A stretch of DNA of 64,000 nucleotides from Lysobacter arenosi (GTDB lineage Bacteria; Pseudomonadota; Gammaproteobacteria; Xanthomonadales; Xanthomonadaceae). Below, one piece after another: positions 47,605 to 58,823 of the stretch; position 1 is the first letter of the stretch, and every line of letters begins with the position of its first letter. The translations under genes and the position numbers were made by a program. The stretch is from NCBI RefSeq assembly GCF_016613475.2, contig NZ_CP071517.1, positions 2,976,001 to 3,040,000 of the forward strand, given 5' to 3'. Under the pieces are notes generated by a model, which saw only the letters and a program-made list of their open reading frames with translations, was not told the DNA's origin and ran no database searches.

Positions 47605-47871
47605 ATGCACTGGCTTCTACTTCTGCTGGCCCTGGTTGCCCTCGCGGTCGCGTTCAAGACCTCGTCGGTGGCCGTGCTGATCATCTGCCTGCTGGCAGCA
47701 CTGGGGCTGTCGCTGGCCTGGGTGATGAAGCTGCTGGCGCAGCGCGTCGACAGCCAGAGCCGTGACACCTCGATGATGCTCGACCCGATGGAGCTGCGTC
47801 GCCTGCGTGAGCAGGCCGAGGCTCGCCGCGCCGCCACCGGCAACCCGCCGGGCGCGCCGCCGGCCGCTTGA
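47605..47871 (+). CDS. Hypothetical small membrane protein
   Basis: An 88-residue protein not recognised. Two hydrophobic helices (about 2-19 and 23-43) are joined by a very short loop (KTSS), forming a hairpin. The tail is Arg/Glu-rich and Ala/Pro-rich and probably cytoplasmic. GGAG precedes the ATG by about ten bases. It lies 118 bp after cls and 134 bp before an exported protein, so it may share the cls transcript. Confidence 0.65.
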   Translation: MHWLLLLLALVALAVAFKTSSVAVLIICLLAALGLSLAWVMKLLAQRVDSQSRDTSMMLDPMELRRLREQAEARRAATGNPPGAPPAA

Positions 47872-48005
47872 GCCGAGTCACACCCGGGTCACTGCGCAGG
47901 CACTGAGCCGTTTCACGCGGCGCGCTGGCGGGCGCCTGCTAGCATGGCCGCGCCCCAGGCACGGCGCACGTCCCAGAGCGAGCGCCGAATTCAGAGGAGC
48001 CCGCC

Positions 48006-48491
48006 ATGAACCTGTCCGCCTTGTGCTGTCTGCCGCTGCTCGCCGTGGCGTTCGCCGCGAGCGCTCAGCCGCTGTCCCAGGTCGATCCGGCCAGTGCACC
48101 GGCGTCCACCGCCGCCACCCCGGCCGTCGCCGGATGTGGGCGCATCAGCGTCTTCGACGTCGCGCCGCGCAGCAAGGACCTCTACCGCGCGCGGCTGATC
48201 AATGTCGACGGCCAGCTACCCGGTCCGACATCCGCGCGCAGCTACCGCGTCAGCCCCGGCAAACACTCGCTGGAAGTGGCCGAACTGATCGACGAGAAGC
48301 AGTTCAACGATCTGCAGATGCGCCAGCGCACGCAACGCTCCGACCGCTACAAGACGATCGAGCTGGACGTGCAGCCCAACACCACCTACCTTCTCGCCGC
48401 GCACCTGATCGAGGCGAACCGCAACGACATCATCGGCCAGACCTACTGGGAACCGGTGATCTACAGCCAGAGCAGCGAAGCGTGCAATTGA
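48006..48491 (+). CDS. Hypothetical exported protein
   Basis: A 161-residue protein with a clear signal peptide (residues 1-20, cleavage after ASA) and a small beta-rich domain ([36 protein letters not shown]). It ends with a cysteine near the C terminus (EACN) that could pair with the one in AGCGRI. The domain recalls small periplasmic PEGA- or DUF-like modules, but I cannot name it. GGAG lies eight bases before the ATG. Confidence 0.7.
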   Translation: MNLSALCCLPLLAVAFAASAQPLSQVDPASAPASTAATPAVAGCGRISVFDVAPRSKDLYRARLINVDGQLPGPTSARSYRVSPGKHSLEVAELIDEKQFNDLQMRQRTQRSDRYKTIELDVQPNTTYLLAAHLIEANRNDIIGQTYWEPVIYSQSSEACN

Positions 48492-48531
48492 GCCGACTTT
48501 TGTTCCCGTCGCGACGCCGGGTCACGGCGTC

Positions 48532-49293
48532 GTGACCGTCCTCAGCGTCAACGTCAACAAGATTGCCGTGCTGCGCAATTCGCGCGGCGGTGACGAGCCC
48601 AATGTGGTGGCCGCGGCGAAGGCATGCCTGGACGCCGGCGCGCATGGCATCACCGTCCATCCGCGGCCCGACGCCCGGCATATCCGCTCCGACGACGTGT
48701 ATGCGCTGTCGGAGCTGACGCGCGAGCGCGGCGTCGAGTTCAACCTCGAGGGCAACCCGTTCGCGCCGGCGCGTGCCGGTTATCCGGGTTTCCTGACCTT
48801 GTGCCAACAGGTGCGTCCTGCGCAGGCAACGCTGGTGCCCGACAGCGATGCGCAACTTACCTCCGACCATGGTTTCGATTTCGTCCGCGATGCCAATGCA
48901 CTGCGGCCGCTGGTTGATGCGCTCAAGTCCATCGGCTGCCGCGTGAGTCTGTTCGCCGACGCCCACACCGAAGCAGGGCGCCTGGGCATCAACCACGCCG
49001 CGGCGGTGGGTGCGGACCGGGTCGAGTTGTACACCGGCCCGTATGCGGAAGCGTTCGCCGCCGGCAGTGGTCGCGCCATGGCCGCGCAGTTCGCCGAAGC
49101 CGCGCGACGTGCCGGCGACGCTGGCCTTGGCATCAATGCCGGGCACGACCTCAGCCAGGCCAACCTGGGATTCTTCCTGCAGCAGGTACCCGGTGTGCTC
49201 GAGGTATCGATCGGTCACGCACTGATAGGCGAGGCGATCTACCAGGGCATCGATGCGACGATCGATTCGTACCTTCGGATCCTTTCGCGCTGA
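48532..49293 (+). CDS. pdxJ: Pyridoxine 5'-phosphate synthase PdxJ
   Basis: PdxJ condenses 3-amino-2-oxopropyl phosphate with deoxyxylulose 5-phosphate to pyridoxine 5'-phosphate, the last ring-forming step of DXP-dependent vitamin B6 synthesis. The 253-residue TIM barrel has [36 protein letters not shown] and the phosphate site [10 protein letters not shown]. Initiation is at a GTG. Its location beside exbD-tonB matches the Xanthomonas arrangement. Confidence 0.95.
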   Translation: MTVLSVNVNKIAVLRNSRGGDEPNVVAAAKACLDAGAHGITVHPRPDARHIRSDDVYALSELTRERGVEFNLEGNPFAPARAGYPGFLTLCQQVRPAQATLVPDSDAQLTSDHGFDFVRDANALRPLVDALKSIGCRVSLFADAHTEAGRLGINHAAAVGADRVELYTGPYAEAFAAGSGRAMAAQFAEAARRAGDAGLGINAGHDLSQANLGFFLQQVPGVLEVSIGHALIGEAIYQGIDATIDSYLRILSR

Positions 49294-49302
49294 TGCATTG
49301 TC

Positions 49303-49330
49303 GGCAGGAGCCAGCGAGCTGGCTCCTGCC
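49303..49330. terminator. Perfect 12-bp hairpin between convergent pdxJ and exbD-like gene
   Basis: GGCAGGAGCCAG and CTGGCTCCTGCC form a perfect 12-bp stem around CGAG. It lies ten bases after the pdxJ stop and 28 bases from the opposing stop. There is no T run, so it would end transcription only with help, or protect 3' ends from exonucleases. The sequence type differs from the REP family in this window. Confidence 0.65.
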
Positions 49331-49357
49331 CATGCGCATGTGTTGCTGCGCTGACCG

Positions 49358-49783
49358 TTACTGCCAGGCGATGTCGTGCAGGCCGCTGCGCTCAGCCTCG
49401 GCCAGTGCCCAGGCGAATTCCTGGTAGTCGGCATCGGCGTCGGCTGCGACCTGCAACACGGCACGCGGACTGCGTCGCGCCATCTCTTCCAGTGCCGGCG
49501 TCAGTTCGGCGCGCGCCAGCACGACGCCATCGAGCCGGTACGCACCATCGCTGCCGACACGCAGTTGCACCCGCGGTGGCGGTGCGCTGTCTTCGGGCGT
49601 CGGGGTGGGTTGGGGGATGCGCAGGTCCATGCGTCCGGTCAGTGCCGGGGTCGCCACCATGAAGATCACCAGCAGCACGAGCAGGACATCGACCAGCGGG
49701 GTGATGTTGATCTGGGCGACGGCGCGATGTTCGCCGTGCGCACCGTGGCGGGAGTCGGAGAGATAGAACGCGGAGACGGCCAT
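49358..49783 (-). CDS. Third ExbD/TolR-family biopolymer transport protein
   Basis: A 141-residue ExbD-like protein: a short cytoplasmic N terminus, one membrane helix with the ion-pathway aspartate (INITPLVDVLLVLLVIFMV, about 27-50) and a periplasmic domain (LRVGSDGAYRLDGVVL). It is more divergent than the two ExbD proteins upstream and is separated from them by a strong terminator and about 200 bp, so it is probably made from its own promoter. The ATG at 49783 is preferred; TTG at 49789 is possible. Confidence 0.85.
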   Translation of the reverse strand: MAVSAFYLSDSRHGAHGEHRAVAQINITPLVDVLLVLLVIFMVATPALTGRMDLRIPQPTPTPEDSAPPPRVQLRVGSDGAYRLDGVVLARAELTPALEEMARRSPRAVLQVAADADADYQEFAWALAEAERSGLHDIAWQ

Positions 49784-49931
49784 ACGCAACCTCCATGGGG
49801 CCCCATGCCCGGTTCCACGCTACGCCTGGCCGATGGCAGCAGGCAAGCGTTCCGGTTCCCCGCGTCGCCCGATGTGCACCGCTTGTCTGGGCGTCGTCCC
49901 GCACCGTTCAAGCGAAGCGAAGGCTGACAGC

Positions 49932-49961
49932 AAAAAAAACGCCGCCCGAGGGCGGCGTTTT
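49932..49961 (-). terminator. Rho-independent terminator of the tonB-exbBD operon
   Basis: A CGCCGCC/GGCGGCG stem with CGAG loop (49940-49957) has an A8 run on its left and T4 on its right. Read on the minus strand it is a GC-rich hairpin followed by a T run, 26 bases past the end of exbD2. It can also work weakly in the other direction. Confidence 0.88.
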
Positions 49962-49986
49962 CACGACGGTAAGCGACACCGATCGG

Positions 49987-50403
49987 TCAATCGTTCTGGA
50001 CGAAGCCGATCTTATCCATATCAGCATTCTTCGCGTGAGCAAGCACCTTGGCCAGGATGCCGTAATCGGCGTCCGGGCTGGTATCGATCTCGAGCATGGG
50101 CTGGTTGGTCGGGTCGCGCTGGACTTCGACTTCCATCATGTTCTGGATCGCGGTGATCGGCTGCGGCGCGTCATTCCAATACACCTGGCCCGAGGCGTCG
50201 ATCCGCAGCCTGATCGGCGGCGGCGGCTCTCGCGTCTGCGGCGGTGGGTTCAGCGACTTCTGCGGAAGGTTAACGTCGATCGGGTACGTCAGAGGAGGCG
50301 CCGTGACCATGAAGATGATCAGCAACACCAGCATCACGTCCACGAGGGGCGTGACGTTCATGTCCGCCATCGGACCGCCACCGGATTTCGATGCAAATGC
50401 CAT
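49987..50403 (-). CDS. exbD2: Biopolymer transport protein ExbD2
   Basis: A 138-residue ExbD subunit with one membrane helix bearing the proton-pathway aspartate ([19 protein letters not shown], about 14-32) and a periplasmic domain with a Pro-rich start ([13 protein letters not shown]). With ExbB it uses the proton gradient to energise TonB. In Xanthomonas campestris a second exbD follows exbD1 in the same order and is known to be needed for some plant responses but not for iron uptake; whether this copy is equally specialised is unknown. It starts 15 bp after exbD1. Confidence 0.92.
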   Translation of the reverse strand: MAFASKSGGGPMADMNVTPLVDVMLVLLIIFMVTAPPLTYPIDVNLPQKSLNPPPQTREPPPPIRLRIDASGQVYWNDAPQPITAIQNMMEVEVQRDPTNQPMLEIDTSPDADYGILAKVLAHAKNADMDKIGFVQND

Positions 50404-50418
50404 ATCTGGATCTCCGGA

Positions 50419-50841
50419 TTAGCGAGGTTCTTTAAGCGCCATGAAACCGACCTTGCGCATGCCTTGGGCCTGCGCCGTCTGTACCACCTCGGACACGATG
50501 CGGTACTTGGTCGTCTTGTCGCCGCGGACGTTGATCTGCGGCTGCGGGGTCTTCTGCGCTTCGATCGACAGACGGCTCTCGAGCAGATCCTTGGTGATCG
50601 GCTCGTCGTTCCAATAAAGGTTCCCGTTGTCTTCCACCGTGATGTTGATCGGCGTGACCGGCGGGGCCTTATCGGGACGCTGGTCCAGATTGGCTTGCGG
50701 AAGATCGACTTGGACCTTATGCGACATCAGCGGTGCGGTGATCATGAAAATGATCAGTAGCACCAGCATCACGTCGACTAGCGGCGTGACATTGATCTCG
50801 GCCATCGGGCCGCCGCTATCGTTGCCTGTACTGAAGGCCAT
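50419..50841 (-). CDS. exbD1: Biopolymer transport protein ExbD1
   Basis: A 140-residue ExbD subunit, paralogous to its neighbour: helix [21 protein letters not shown] (the part around the conserved Asp is shared) and a periplasmic domain (PINITVEDNGNLYWNDEPITK, 140 residues in total). It forms the proton channel core with ExbB. It follows exbB by 42 bp in the tonB-exbB-exbD1-exbD2 operon. Confidence 0.93.
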   Translation of the reverse strand: MAFSTGNDSGGPMAEINVTPLVDVMLVLLIIFMITAPLMSHKVQVDLPQANLDQRPDKAPPVTPINITVEDNGNLYWNDEPITKDLLESRLSIEAQKTPQPQINVRGDKTTKYRIVSEVVQTAQAQGMRKVGFMALKEPR

Positions 50842-50883
50842 GTACGAACTCCAAACCTACTGCGAGAGGGCGTCGGTTATTGC

Positions 50884-51636
50884 TTAGCGCTTGCTGACAA
50901 CTTCGCCGACGCGCGAGCCGGTAGCGAAGAAGTCATGCAGGTCGTGAGCGAACGTATCGAACTTGTTGTTCGTAACGCGGTTCAGACGGGTGAAGAAGTT
51001 GTATGCCAGCACCGCCGGGATTGCGACGAACAGGCCGATGGCGGTCATGATCAGTGCTTCACCGACCGGGCCGGCAACGGCGTCGATCGAAGCCTGGCCG
51101 GTGGCGCTGATGCGGATCAGGGCGTGGTAGATGCCCCAAACGGTACCGAGCAGACCGACGAACGGAGCGGTCGAACCGACGGTGGCGAGCACGGTCAGGC
51201 CGGCTTCCAGCTTCGAGGACTCGCGGGTCACACCCTGACGCAGGGCGCGGTCAACGAACTCGGAGCGGTTGAGCGACTCGACCAGGCGCGAACCTTCGTG
51301 GCGCTGGTGGTGGGCTGCTGCCTGGGCAGCATCGAGAGCGATCTTCGAAAACGGCTCGAAGCGACCCTGCTCTTCCATGAAGCGGATGGCGTCCTGTGCG
51401 TTCGGGGTCTCCCAGAACGTGCTGACCACGCGATCAGAACTGGCGCGCAGGCGCAGGTTCTTCACGAAGTTCACCACGATCCAGTAGATCGAGAGGATCG
51501 ACATGATGGCGAGGGTGAGGAATACGACCCAGCCGACCAGGTCGAAGTTCTGCAACAGATGCGCGAAGCTCATCTGCTGGAGTGCCTCGGCGTTGGAGCC
51601 TCCGGCGGTCGCAGCGGTGGTGGTTTCCTGCAGCAT
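50884..51636 (-). CDS. exbB: TonB-system proton channel subunit ExbB
   Basis: A 250-residue MotA/TolQ/ExbB-family protein with three membrane helices (about 30-55, 150-175 and 190-215) and the conserved cytoplasmic loop. Typical stretches are LATVGSTAPFVGLLGTVWGI and EALIMTAIGLFVAIPAVLAYN. The N-terminal region is Ala/Thr/Gly-rich and short. ExbB pentamers surround an ExbD dimer. It lies 73 bp after tonB. Confidence 0.94.
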   Translation of the reverse strand: MLQETTTAATAGGSNAEALQQMSFAHLLQNFDLVGWVVFLTLAIMSILSIYWIVVNFVKNLRLRASSDRVVSTFWETPNAQDAIRFMEEQGRFEPFSKIALDAAQAAAHHQRHEGSRLVESLNRSEFVDRALRQGVTRESSKLEAGLTVLATVGSTAPFVGLLGTVWGIYHALIRISATGQASIDAVAGPVGEALIMTAIGLFVAIPAVLAYNFFTRLNRVTNNKFDTFAHDLHDFFATGSRVGEVVSKR

Positions 51637-51709
51637 GACGCTTACCTTTGAATGTCGTGGAAAGGAAAGAGGTATTACGGATTGCCTACAACGTGTCCCG
51701 TGACCCCGA

Positions 51710-52384
51710 TCAGGTCGGCGGGACGAAATCTACCGGGACGCGGACGCGGCTGGTGACGCCAACGCCGTTCTGCATCTCGGGGTTGAACTTCCACTTCCGG
51801 GCGGCGTCCATTGCAGCGCGGTCGAGGTTTCGGTTACGGCTCGACTTCTCGACCGCGACGTCCAGGACATTGCCCTGGCCGTCAATGGTGATGATCAACG
51901 TTACCGTGCCACCAACGCCCTGGCGGGCTTCGGTCGGCGGGTACTTGGGCGGGTTGAGCCGCTTCGAGGACGGGTCGACGCTGGAGCCAATCGTCGTTGC
52001 CGGTGCGGGCGGCGACGGGGGGCTCGGCGGCGGCGCGGCCACGTCAACCGGGCTCGGATCGTCGACCAGCACCGGCGGTTCATCCGGCGGAGGCGGCAAC
52101 GGAGTCGGCTGCGGCGGCGTCAGCTTCGGCGGCGGCTTGAGCTCCTTCGGGGGCTCAGGCGGCGGCGGCGGCGGCGGCGGGGGCGGCGGCGGCGGCTTGA
52201 TCAGGTTGACGAACGTGACGTCTTCCTCTTGCTGCTGCTGGGCCGGAGGGGCCATAGGAGCGAGCAAAAGCAGCAGGGCCGCGACATGGAATGCGATCGC
52301 AATGGTTACACCGGCGATACGCGCCCAGTTCAAACCTTCACGGTCGTCATCTTTTCTTGCGTGGATTTCGAGGTCTTGCGTCAT
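51710..52384 (-). CDS. tonB: Energy transducer TonB
   Basis: A 224-residue TonB: a cytoplasmic start, one membrane helix (about 23-43, VTIAIAFHVAALLLLL), a periplasmic Pro-rich spacer (about 60-135) and the C-terminal domain that touches TonB boxes of outer-membrane receptors (GGTVTLIITIDGQGNVLDV, RKWKFNPEMQNG). The spacer holds an uninterrupted run of 13 prolines. First gene of the operon. No clear Shine-Dalgarno site is seen before the ATG, and an 11-bp hairpin lies in the leader. Confidence 0.93.
   Translation of the reverse strand: MTQDLEIHARKDDDREGLNWARIAGVTIAIAFHVAALLLLLAPMAPPAQQQQEEDVTFVNLIKPPPPPPPPPPPPPEPPKELKPPPKLTPPQPTPLPPPPDEPPVLVDDPSPVDVAAPPPSPPSPPAPATTIGSSVDPSSKRLNPPKYPPTEARQGVGGTVTLIITIDGQGNVLDVAVEKSSRNRNLDRAAMDAARKWKFNPEMQNGVGVTSRVRVPVDFVPPT
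52158..52196 (-). repeat. GGC trinucleotide tract encoding 13 prolines in TonB
   Basis: Thirteen consecutive triplets on the plus strand are GGC except one GGG, all proline codons on the coding strand. The tract falls in the periplasmic spacer, where length change would be tolerated, so replication slippage could vary the reach of TonB without breaking the frame. Confidence 0.85.
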
Positions 52385-52442
52385 GCGCCGTAGCTCGGGA
52401 GGTATTTCCGGACGCCAGGGCGCCTCGGGCCGTCAGTTACGA

Positions 52443-52470
52443 TTCCCGCGACTACTTCGAGTCGCGGGAA
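52443..52470 (-). promoter_or_regulatory. Perfect hairpin at the predicted 5' end of the tonB message
   Basis: TTCCCGCGACT and AGTCGCGGGAA pair perfectly over 11 bp around a six-base loop. It is 59 bases before the tonB ATG and starts within a few bases of the transcription start predicted from the -10 at 52479-52484. A hairpin at the very 5' end commonly stabilises a message; it may also be regulatory. No T run follows. Confidence 0.6.
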
Positions 52471-52478
52471 CCTCCTAG

Positions 52479-52517
52479 CATATACCAAATTGCGCTCTTT
52501 GGACCAAGTGCAATTGG
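52479..52517 (-). promoter_or_regulatory. Candidate tonB promoter with an inverted-repeat operator
   Basis: Read on the minus strand, TTGGTC and TATATG are 17 bases apart, upstream of tonB. CCAAATTGC (52485-52493) and GCAATTGG (52510-52517) form a nearly perfect inverted repeat covering this promoter, missing one base. It is not a recognisable Fur box (no GATAATGATAAT-like core), so another regulator may act here. Confidence 0.5.
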
Positions 52518-52556
52518 ATGATTTCGCGTTGCCGAATCTAGTCGGCCCTCAACTCG

Positions 52557-53774
52557 TTACTTGCCAGGCAACGCGATGATCTTCTTGGCGTCCTCGGGCT
52601 TCTTCACGCCCTTTGCGACAGCCTGCTTGGCGGCTTCCTTTGCCTCGGGGACACGATCTTCCTGCCAGAGCACGCGGGCGAGGTTCAGGTACGCCTCGCC
52701 GTCTGGCGCCAGGGGAGCGGCCTTCTTGTAGGCGTCGATCGCCGGGCCGGCCTGATCAGAGAAATAATACGCCTGTGCGAGGGCCAGGTACGTCTGGTAG
52801 TCGGGCTTGATCACACCCTTCTGCAGGCCGTCGTTGATGACCCCGATTGCCTCCTTCTCCTTGCCATCCATGTTCAGGTAGGTGGCGTAGAGCTGGCGGT
52901 ATTCCTTGTCCTCGGTGAGCTGGCCGCTGGCGCGGAGCTTCTCGAGGACCACGGCGGCCTTGTCCAGCATGTCGTTCTGCTGGTAGACGGCCGCCAGGTT
53001 CAGCTGGGCGCGCTTGTCGCCCGGGTTCTTGGCGGCCAGTCCCTCGGCGATCTTGGCCGCTTCACCGGCCTGGCCGGACTCGGCGTAGGTCGCCATCAGC
53101 AGCTGCTGCCACTCGGGCTTGGGCGTGGGGCTCAGGTCGATGGCCTGCTTGATGACCGGAGCGGCCTCGGCGAAGCGGTCGAGGCGATACAGGGCGTTGC
53201 CCTTGATGATCAGGTGCTCGGGCTTCTGGCTCTTGGTCTCGGCCAGGAACTGGTCGATGGTCTTGAGCGATTCGGCGTACTGGTCTTCCTGCAGCTGCAG
53301 CTGCGCGAGCATCAGCATCGCGCCGAAGTGGCCGTTGTTGTCCAGGCCGTTGGATGCGATCGCCTGCTTGAGGTAGTTCATCGCGCCCGGGGTGTCGTCG
53401 CCGTCATAGGCGGCCTGGGCGGCGATCTGCGAGGCGAACGCCTTGTCGTAGGCGTTGGCTTCCGGCAGCGCGATGATCTGGTCGGCGATGGCGCGGGCCT
53501 CCGGGCCCTTGTCGTCGTCGTAGGCCTTCATCATCTTCTGCAGCTGCGGCGTGGCCTTCTTCGAAGCCTTGGTATCGCCGGCCACACGGGTGGCCTGCGG
53601 GTATTCGTTGGTGACCTTGGCCGTGCCCTGCTTGCCTTCTTCCTTCTTGGCGCGGCGCTCGGCCGCACGCTCGTTCGCGGTCTGCGCGTTGACCTGGCTG
53701 ACCGCACCAAACATCAGGACGGCGCTGACAGCGGCGGCCAGGACGCGTTGGTTACGGCGGGAGACATTGTTCAT
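52557..53774 (-). CDS. Periplasmic tetratricopeptide-repeat protein
   Basis: A 405-residue exported protein with a signal peptide (about 1-30, VLAAAVSAVLMFGAVSQVNAQ), a charged Lys/Arg/Glu segment (33-50) and about six to eight TPR-like helical pairs (for example HLIIKGNALYRLDRFAEAAP, QAYYFSDQAGPAIDAYKKA, YLNLARVLWQEDRVPEAKE). It lies directly upstream of tonB on the same strand, as in related Xanthomonadaceae, but with a 172-bp gap. The function is unknown; a role with TonB-dependent transport is inferred only from position. Confidence 0.85.
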   Translation of the reverse strand: MNNVSRRNQRVLAAAVSAVLMFGAVSQVNAQTANERAAERRAKKEEGKQGTAKVTNEYPQATRVAGDTKASKKATPQLQKMMKAYDDDKGPEARAIADQIIALPEANAYDKAFASQIAAQAAYDGDDTPGAMNYLKQAIASNGLDNNGHFGAMLMLAQLQLQEDQYAESLKTIDQFLAETKSQKPEHLIIKGNALYRLDRFAEAAPVIKQAIDLSPTPKPEWQQLLMATYAESGQAGEAAKIAEGLAAKNPGDKRAQLNLAAVYQQNDMLDKAAVVLEKLRASGQLTEDKEYRQLYATYLNMDGKEKEAIGVINDGLQKGVIKPDYQTYLALAQAYYFSDQAGPAIDAYKKAAPLAPDGEAYLNLARVLWQEDRVPEAKEAAKQAVAKGVKKPEDAKKIIALPGK

Positions 53775-53906
53775 CGATCACCTCAAATCTGCGGCCGCAC
53801 GTAATCGGGCGGGACGGTGGCAAGGCCAAGGGGGTGTGAAGCTATCAGAAACGTGACAGCCAGCGATACGGGGTTTTCTGTCCTAATTCACGTTCCCTGC
53901 ACATCG

Positions 53907-54710
53907 TCATCCGCACTTGGGCGTATGGCCGGAGGCTCGGGCCTGCTCGTAGACGGGCATCAGGGTGCCTGCGCGGGCGCCCAGTTCGCCGATGCGAGAG
54001 GATGGATCCGGGTGCGTCGACAGCCACGTCGGTGCACGTTCGCCGCCTGCGGCGGCCATGTTCTGCCACAGATTCACCGCCTGGCGCGGGTCGAAACCGG
54101 CCTTGGCGGCGAGTTCCTGGCCGACCACGTCGGCTTCAGTTTCCTGGGTGCGCGAGTTCGGCAGCAGGTAGAACGTCTGCGCCGCGGCCCCGCCAAGCTG
54201 GCCGGCGGCATTCGCCGCGCCTGAGCCGTAGGCCGAGCCGACGATCGCGCTGCCGATGCCCAGCAGCGTCGAGGTGCCCTGTTGCTTGGTGATGCGCTCG
54301 TCGTGGTGGCGCGAGACGACATGGCCGATCTCGTGGCCGATCACCGCGGCGAGCTGATCCTGGTTCTTGGCGACGGTGAAGATGCCGGTATTCACGCCGA
54401 CCTTGCCACCGGGCAAGGCAAAGGCGTTGGCCGAGCTGTCCTCGAACACCGCCACTTCCCAGTTGGTCTGCCAGCCCTGCGGCAGCTCGCGGGTGATGTC
54501 GTTGACCACGCAGCGCACGTAGGCGTTCATCTTTGCGTCGTTGCTGACCTTCTGCTTGGACTTGGCCTCGGCGAAGGCCTGCGCGCCCATCTGGTCGAGC
54601 TGTTGCTGCGAGACCGCGCCGACGTACTGCTTGCGCCCGGTGGGCGAAGTGGAGGTGGCGCAGGCAGTGACAACGGTGGCAATGGCCACGGCGAGCAGAA
54701 GGTGCTTCAT
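53907..54710 (-). CDS. M48-family metalloprotease, lipoprotein (LoiP/YggG-like)
   Basis: A 267-residue zinc protease with lipobox VTAC (cysteine at residue 17), the zinc motif HEIGH near 126 with a third ligand in ETEAD near 190, and the HPDPSSRI end signature. A Gly/Ala-rich hydrophobic segment (LLGIGSAIVGSAYGSGAAN) lies between the two ligand motifs. The group includes LoiP and BepA-type envelope quality-control proteases, shorter and without TPRs here. It precedes the TPR gene by about 130 bp. Confidence 0.9.
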   Translation of the reverse strand: MKHLLLAVAIATVVTACATSTSPTGRKQYVGAVSQQQLDQMGAQAFAEAKSKQKVSNDAKMNAYVRCVVNDITRELPQGWQTNWEVAVFEDSSANAFALPGGKVGVNTGIFTVAKNQDQLAAVIGHEIGHVVSRHHDERITKQQGTSTLLGIGSAIVGSAYGSGAANAAGQLGGAAAQTFYLLPNSRTQETEADVVGQELAAKAGFDPRQAVNLWQNMAAAGGERAPTWLSTHPDPSSRIGELGARAGTLMPVYEQARASGHTPKCG

Positions 54711-54865
54711 CGTCGGGAATCCCGCTTCAGGTTGATGACGCGTTGTAACGTCCGCCGGATTAACACTTCGTCAATACGGCGGGCGGAGGGCTGAGTCCTG
54801 TGGAAGGGGTTCAGCCCGAACGGCGGAGGTCGCGAAATCGGGGCTTAAGCCCCCTCACGCCCCGG

Positions 54866-57632
<2,767 letters not shown>

Positions 57633-58748
57633 TCAACCGCTGATCACCCCATGTTCCACGTGGAACCGTCGAAGCTGGGTGGTGGGGTCCAACCCATTGG
57701 GCGCTTCGGTCCCCGTAATGAAAACCTGCGCTCCGCTGGACTGAAGCCGCGCCAGCACCCGCCCCTGATGCTGCCGGTCCAGCTCGGAGGCGAGATCATC
57801 CAGCGCCACCACGGGCCAATCCCCGCGCGCCGCGGCGTGGTGCTCCGCCTGCGCCAGCAGGGTCGACAGCGCGGTCAGCTTGGCTTGGCCACGCGAGAGC
57901 GCTTCGCGGCCGGGAATCGCGCCGAAGACGATCCGCCAGTCAGCCCGATGGGGTCCGACAGAGCTGTATCCGGCAACAAGATCGCGCTCCCGGGCCAGAA
58001 GCAGGGCGTCCGCCAGCGGCAGTTCGTCCCGACGCCACCCTGGGACATAGTCCAGGCGGCTGGGGCCGAGGGCAGGGGCCAGTTCTGACAGCAGGGCGGC
58101 AAATCTGGGCTGGAGTTGCTCGAGATACTGCTCCCGGCGTCGGCTGAGCGGTTCTCCGGCCTCGGCGAGCTCGTGATCCCAGGCGTCCAGCTGGCCATCG
58201 CGTGCGCGGGCCTTGAGCAGGGCGTTTCTTTGCTTCAGCGCCCGCGCGTAGCGGCGCCAGAGCGGAAGGAAATCTTGTTCCACGTGGAACAAGCCCCAAT
58301 CGAGGTAGCGTCGACGGGATTCGCCGCCGCCGGTGATCAGGGCATGGCTGCCGGGTTCGAAACTGACGACAGCCAGAGCGGCACACAGGTCACCCAGCTG
58401 GGCGACGTTGCTGCCGTCCAGGCGCCCGGTCCAGTCCTCGCCGCTGTGCCTCATGCCGGCCTTACGCGTGCGCTCCGGGGCTGTGGCGGCCGTCTGGGCG
58501 TCAGCACCGGCTGCCAGGCGCTCCTGCCACTCGACGAAGACCTCCAGGGCTTGGTCTCCGTCCCGGATAAGCCCGTCGCGCACCCGCCCGCGGAAGCTGC
58601 GGCCGTAGGCCATCAGGTGCAGGGCTTCGAGCACGCTGGTCTTGCCCGCGCCGTTGTCGCCGGTGATCAGGTTGAGGCCTGGGGATGGATCGAGGCGGAG
58701 CTCGACGAACCGGCGCAGGTTGCGCAGTTCAAGGCGGGTGACGTGCAT
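57633..58748 (-). CDS. recF: DNA replication and repair protein RecF
   Basis: RecF loads RecA at single-strand gaps with RecO and RecR. The 371-residue SMC-like ATPase has Walker A GDNGAGKTS (30-38), a signature region with LSRGQAKLTALSTLLAQ, and Walker B VVALDDLASELD. Two parS-type palindromes lie inside its coding sequence, each read as Phe-His-Val-Glu: one in LFHVEQD, one at the C terminus in RFHVEHG. It has its own space behind the dnaN terminator rather than overlapping dnaN. Confidence 0.95.
   Translation of the reverse strand: MHVTRLELRNLRRFVELRLDPSPGLNLITGDNGAGKTSVLEALHLMAYGRSFRGRVRDGLIRDGDQALEVFVEWQERLAAGADAQTAATAPERTRKAGMRHSGEDWTGRLDGSNVAQLGDLCAALAVVSFEPGSHALITGGGESRRRYLDWGLFHVEQDFLPLWRRYARALKQRNALLKARARDGQLDAWDHELAEAGEPLSRRREQYLEQLQPRFAALLSELAPALGPSRLDYVPGWRRDELPLADALLLARERDLVAGYSSVGPHRADWRIVFGAIPGREALSRGQAKLTALSTLLAQAEHHAAARGDWPVVALDDLASELDRQHQGRVLARLQSSGAQVFITGTEAPNGLDPTTQLRRFHVEHGVISG
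57652..57667. promoter_or_regulatory. parS-type ParB binding site 1 (15 of 16 match)
   Basis: TGTTCCACGTGGAACC matches the palindromic ParB site TGTTCCACGTGGAACA at 15 of 16 bases. It is inside the last codons of recF. ParB-parS complexes condense and segregate the origin region; parA and parB themselves are not in this window but usually lie close to the origin. Confidence 0.75.
58276..58291. promoter_or_regulatory. parS-type ParB binding site 2 (perfect)
   Basis: TGTTCCACGTGGAACA is a perfect 16-bp parS, extended to a 20-bp palindrome CTTGTTCCACGTGGAACAAG (58274-58293). It lies in the middle of recF, so the DNA palindrome and the encoded Leu-Phe-His-Val-Glu-Gln are both constrained. Confidence 0.88.
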
Positions 58749-58823
58749 TGGGGTCAGTTTACCGGTCCGCCTTGGCTGGGGGTAAGGACGGCGGCGTCAG
58801 AGCCTGAGAACGGTCGATGGACG

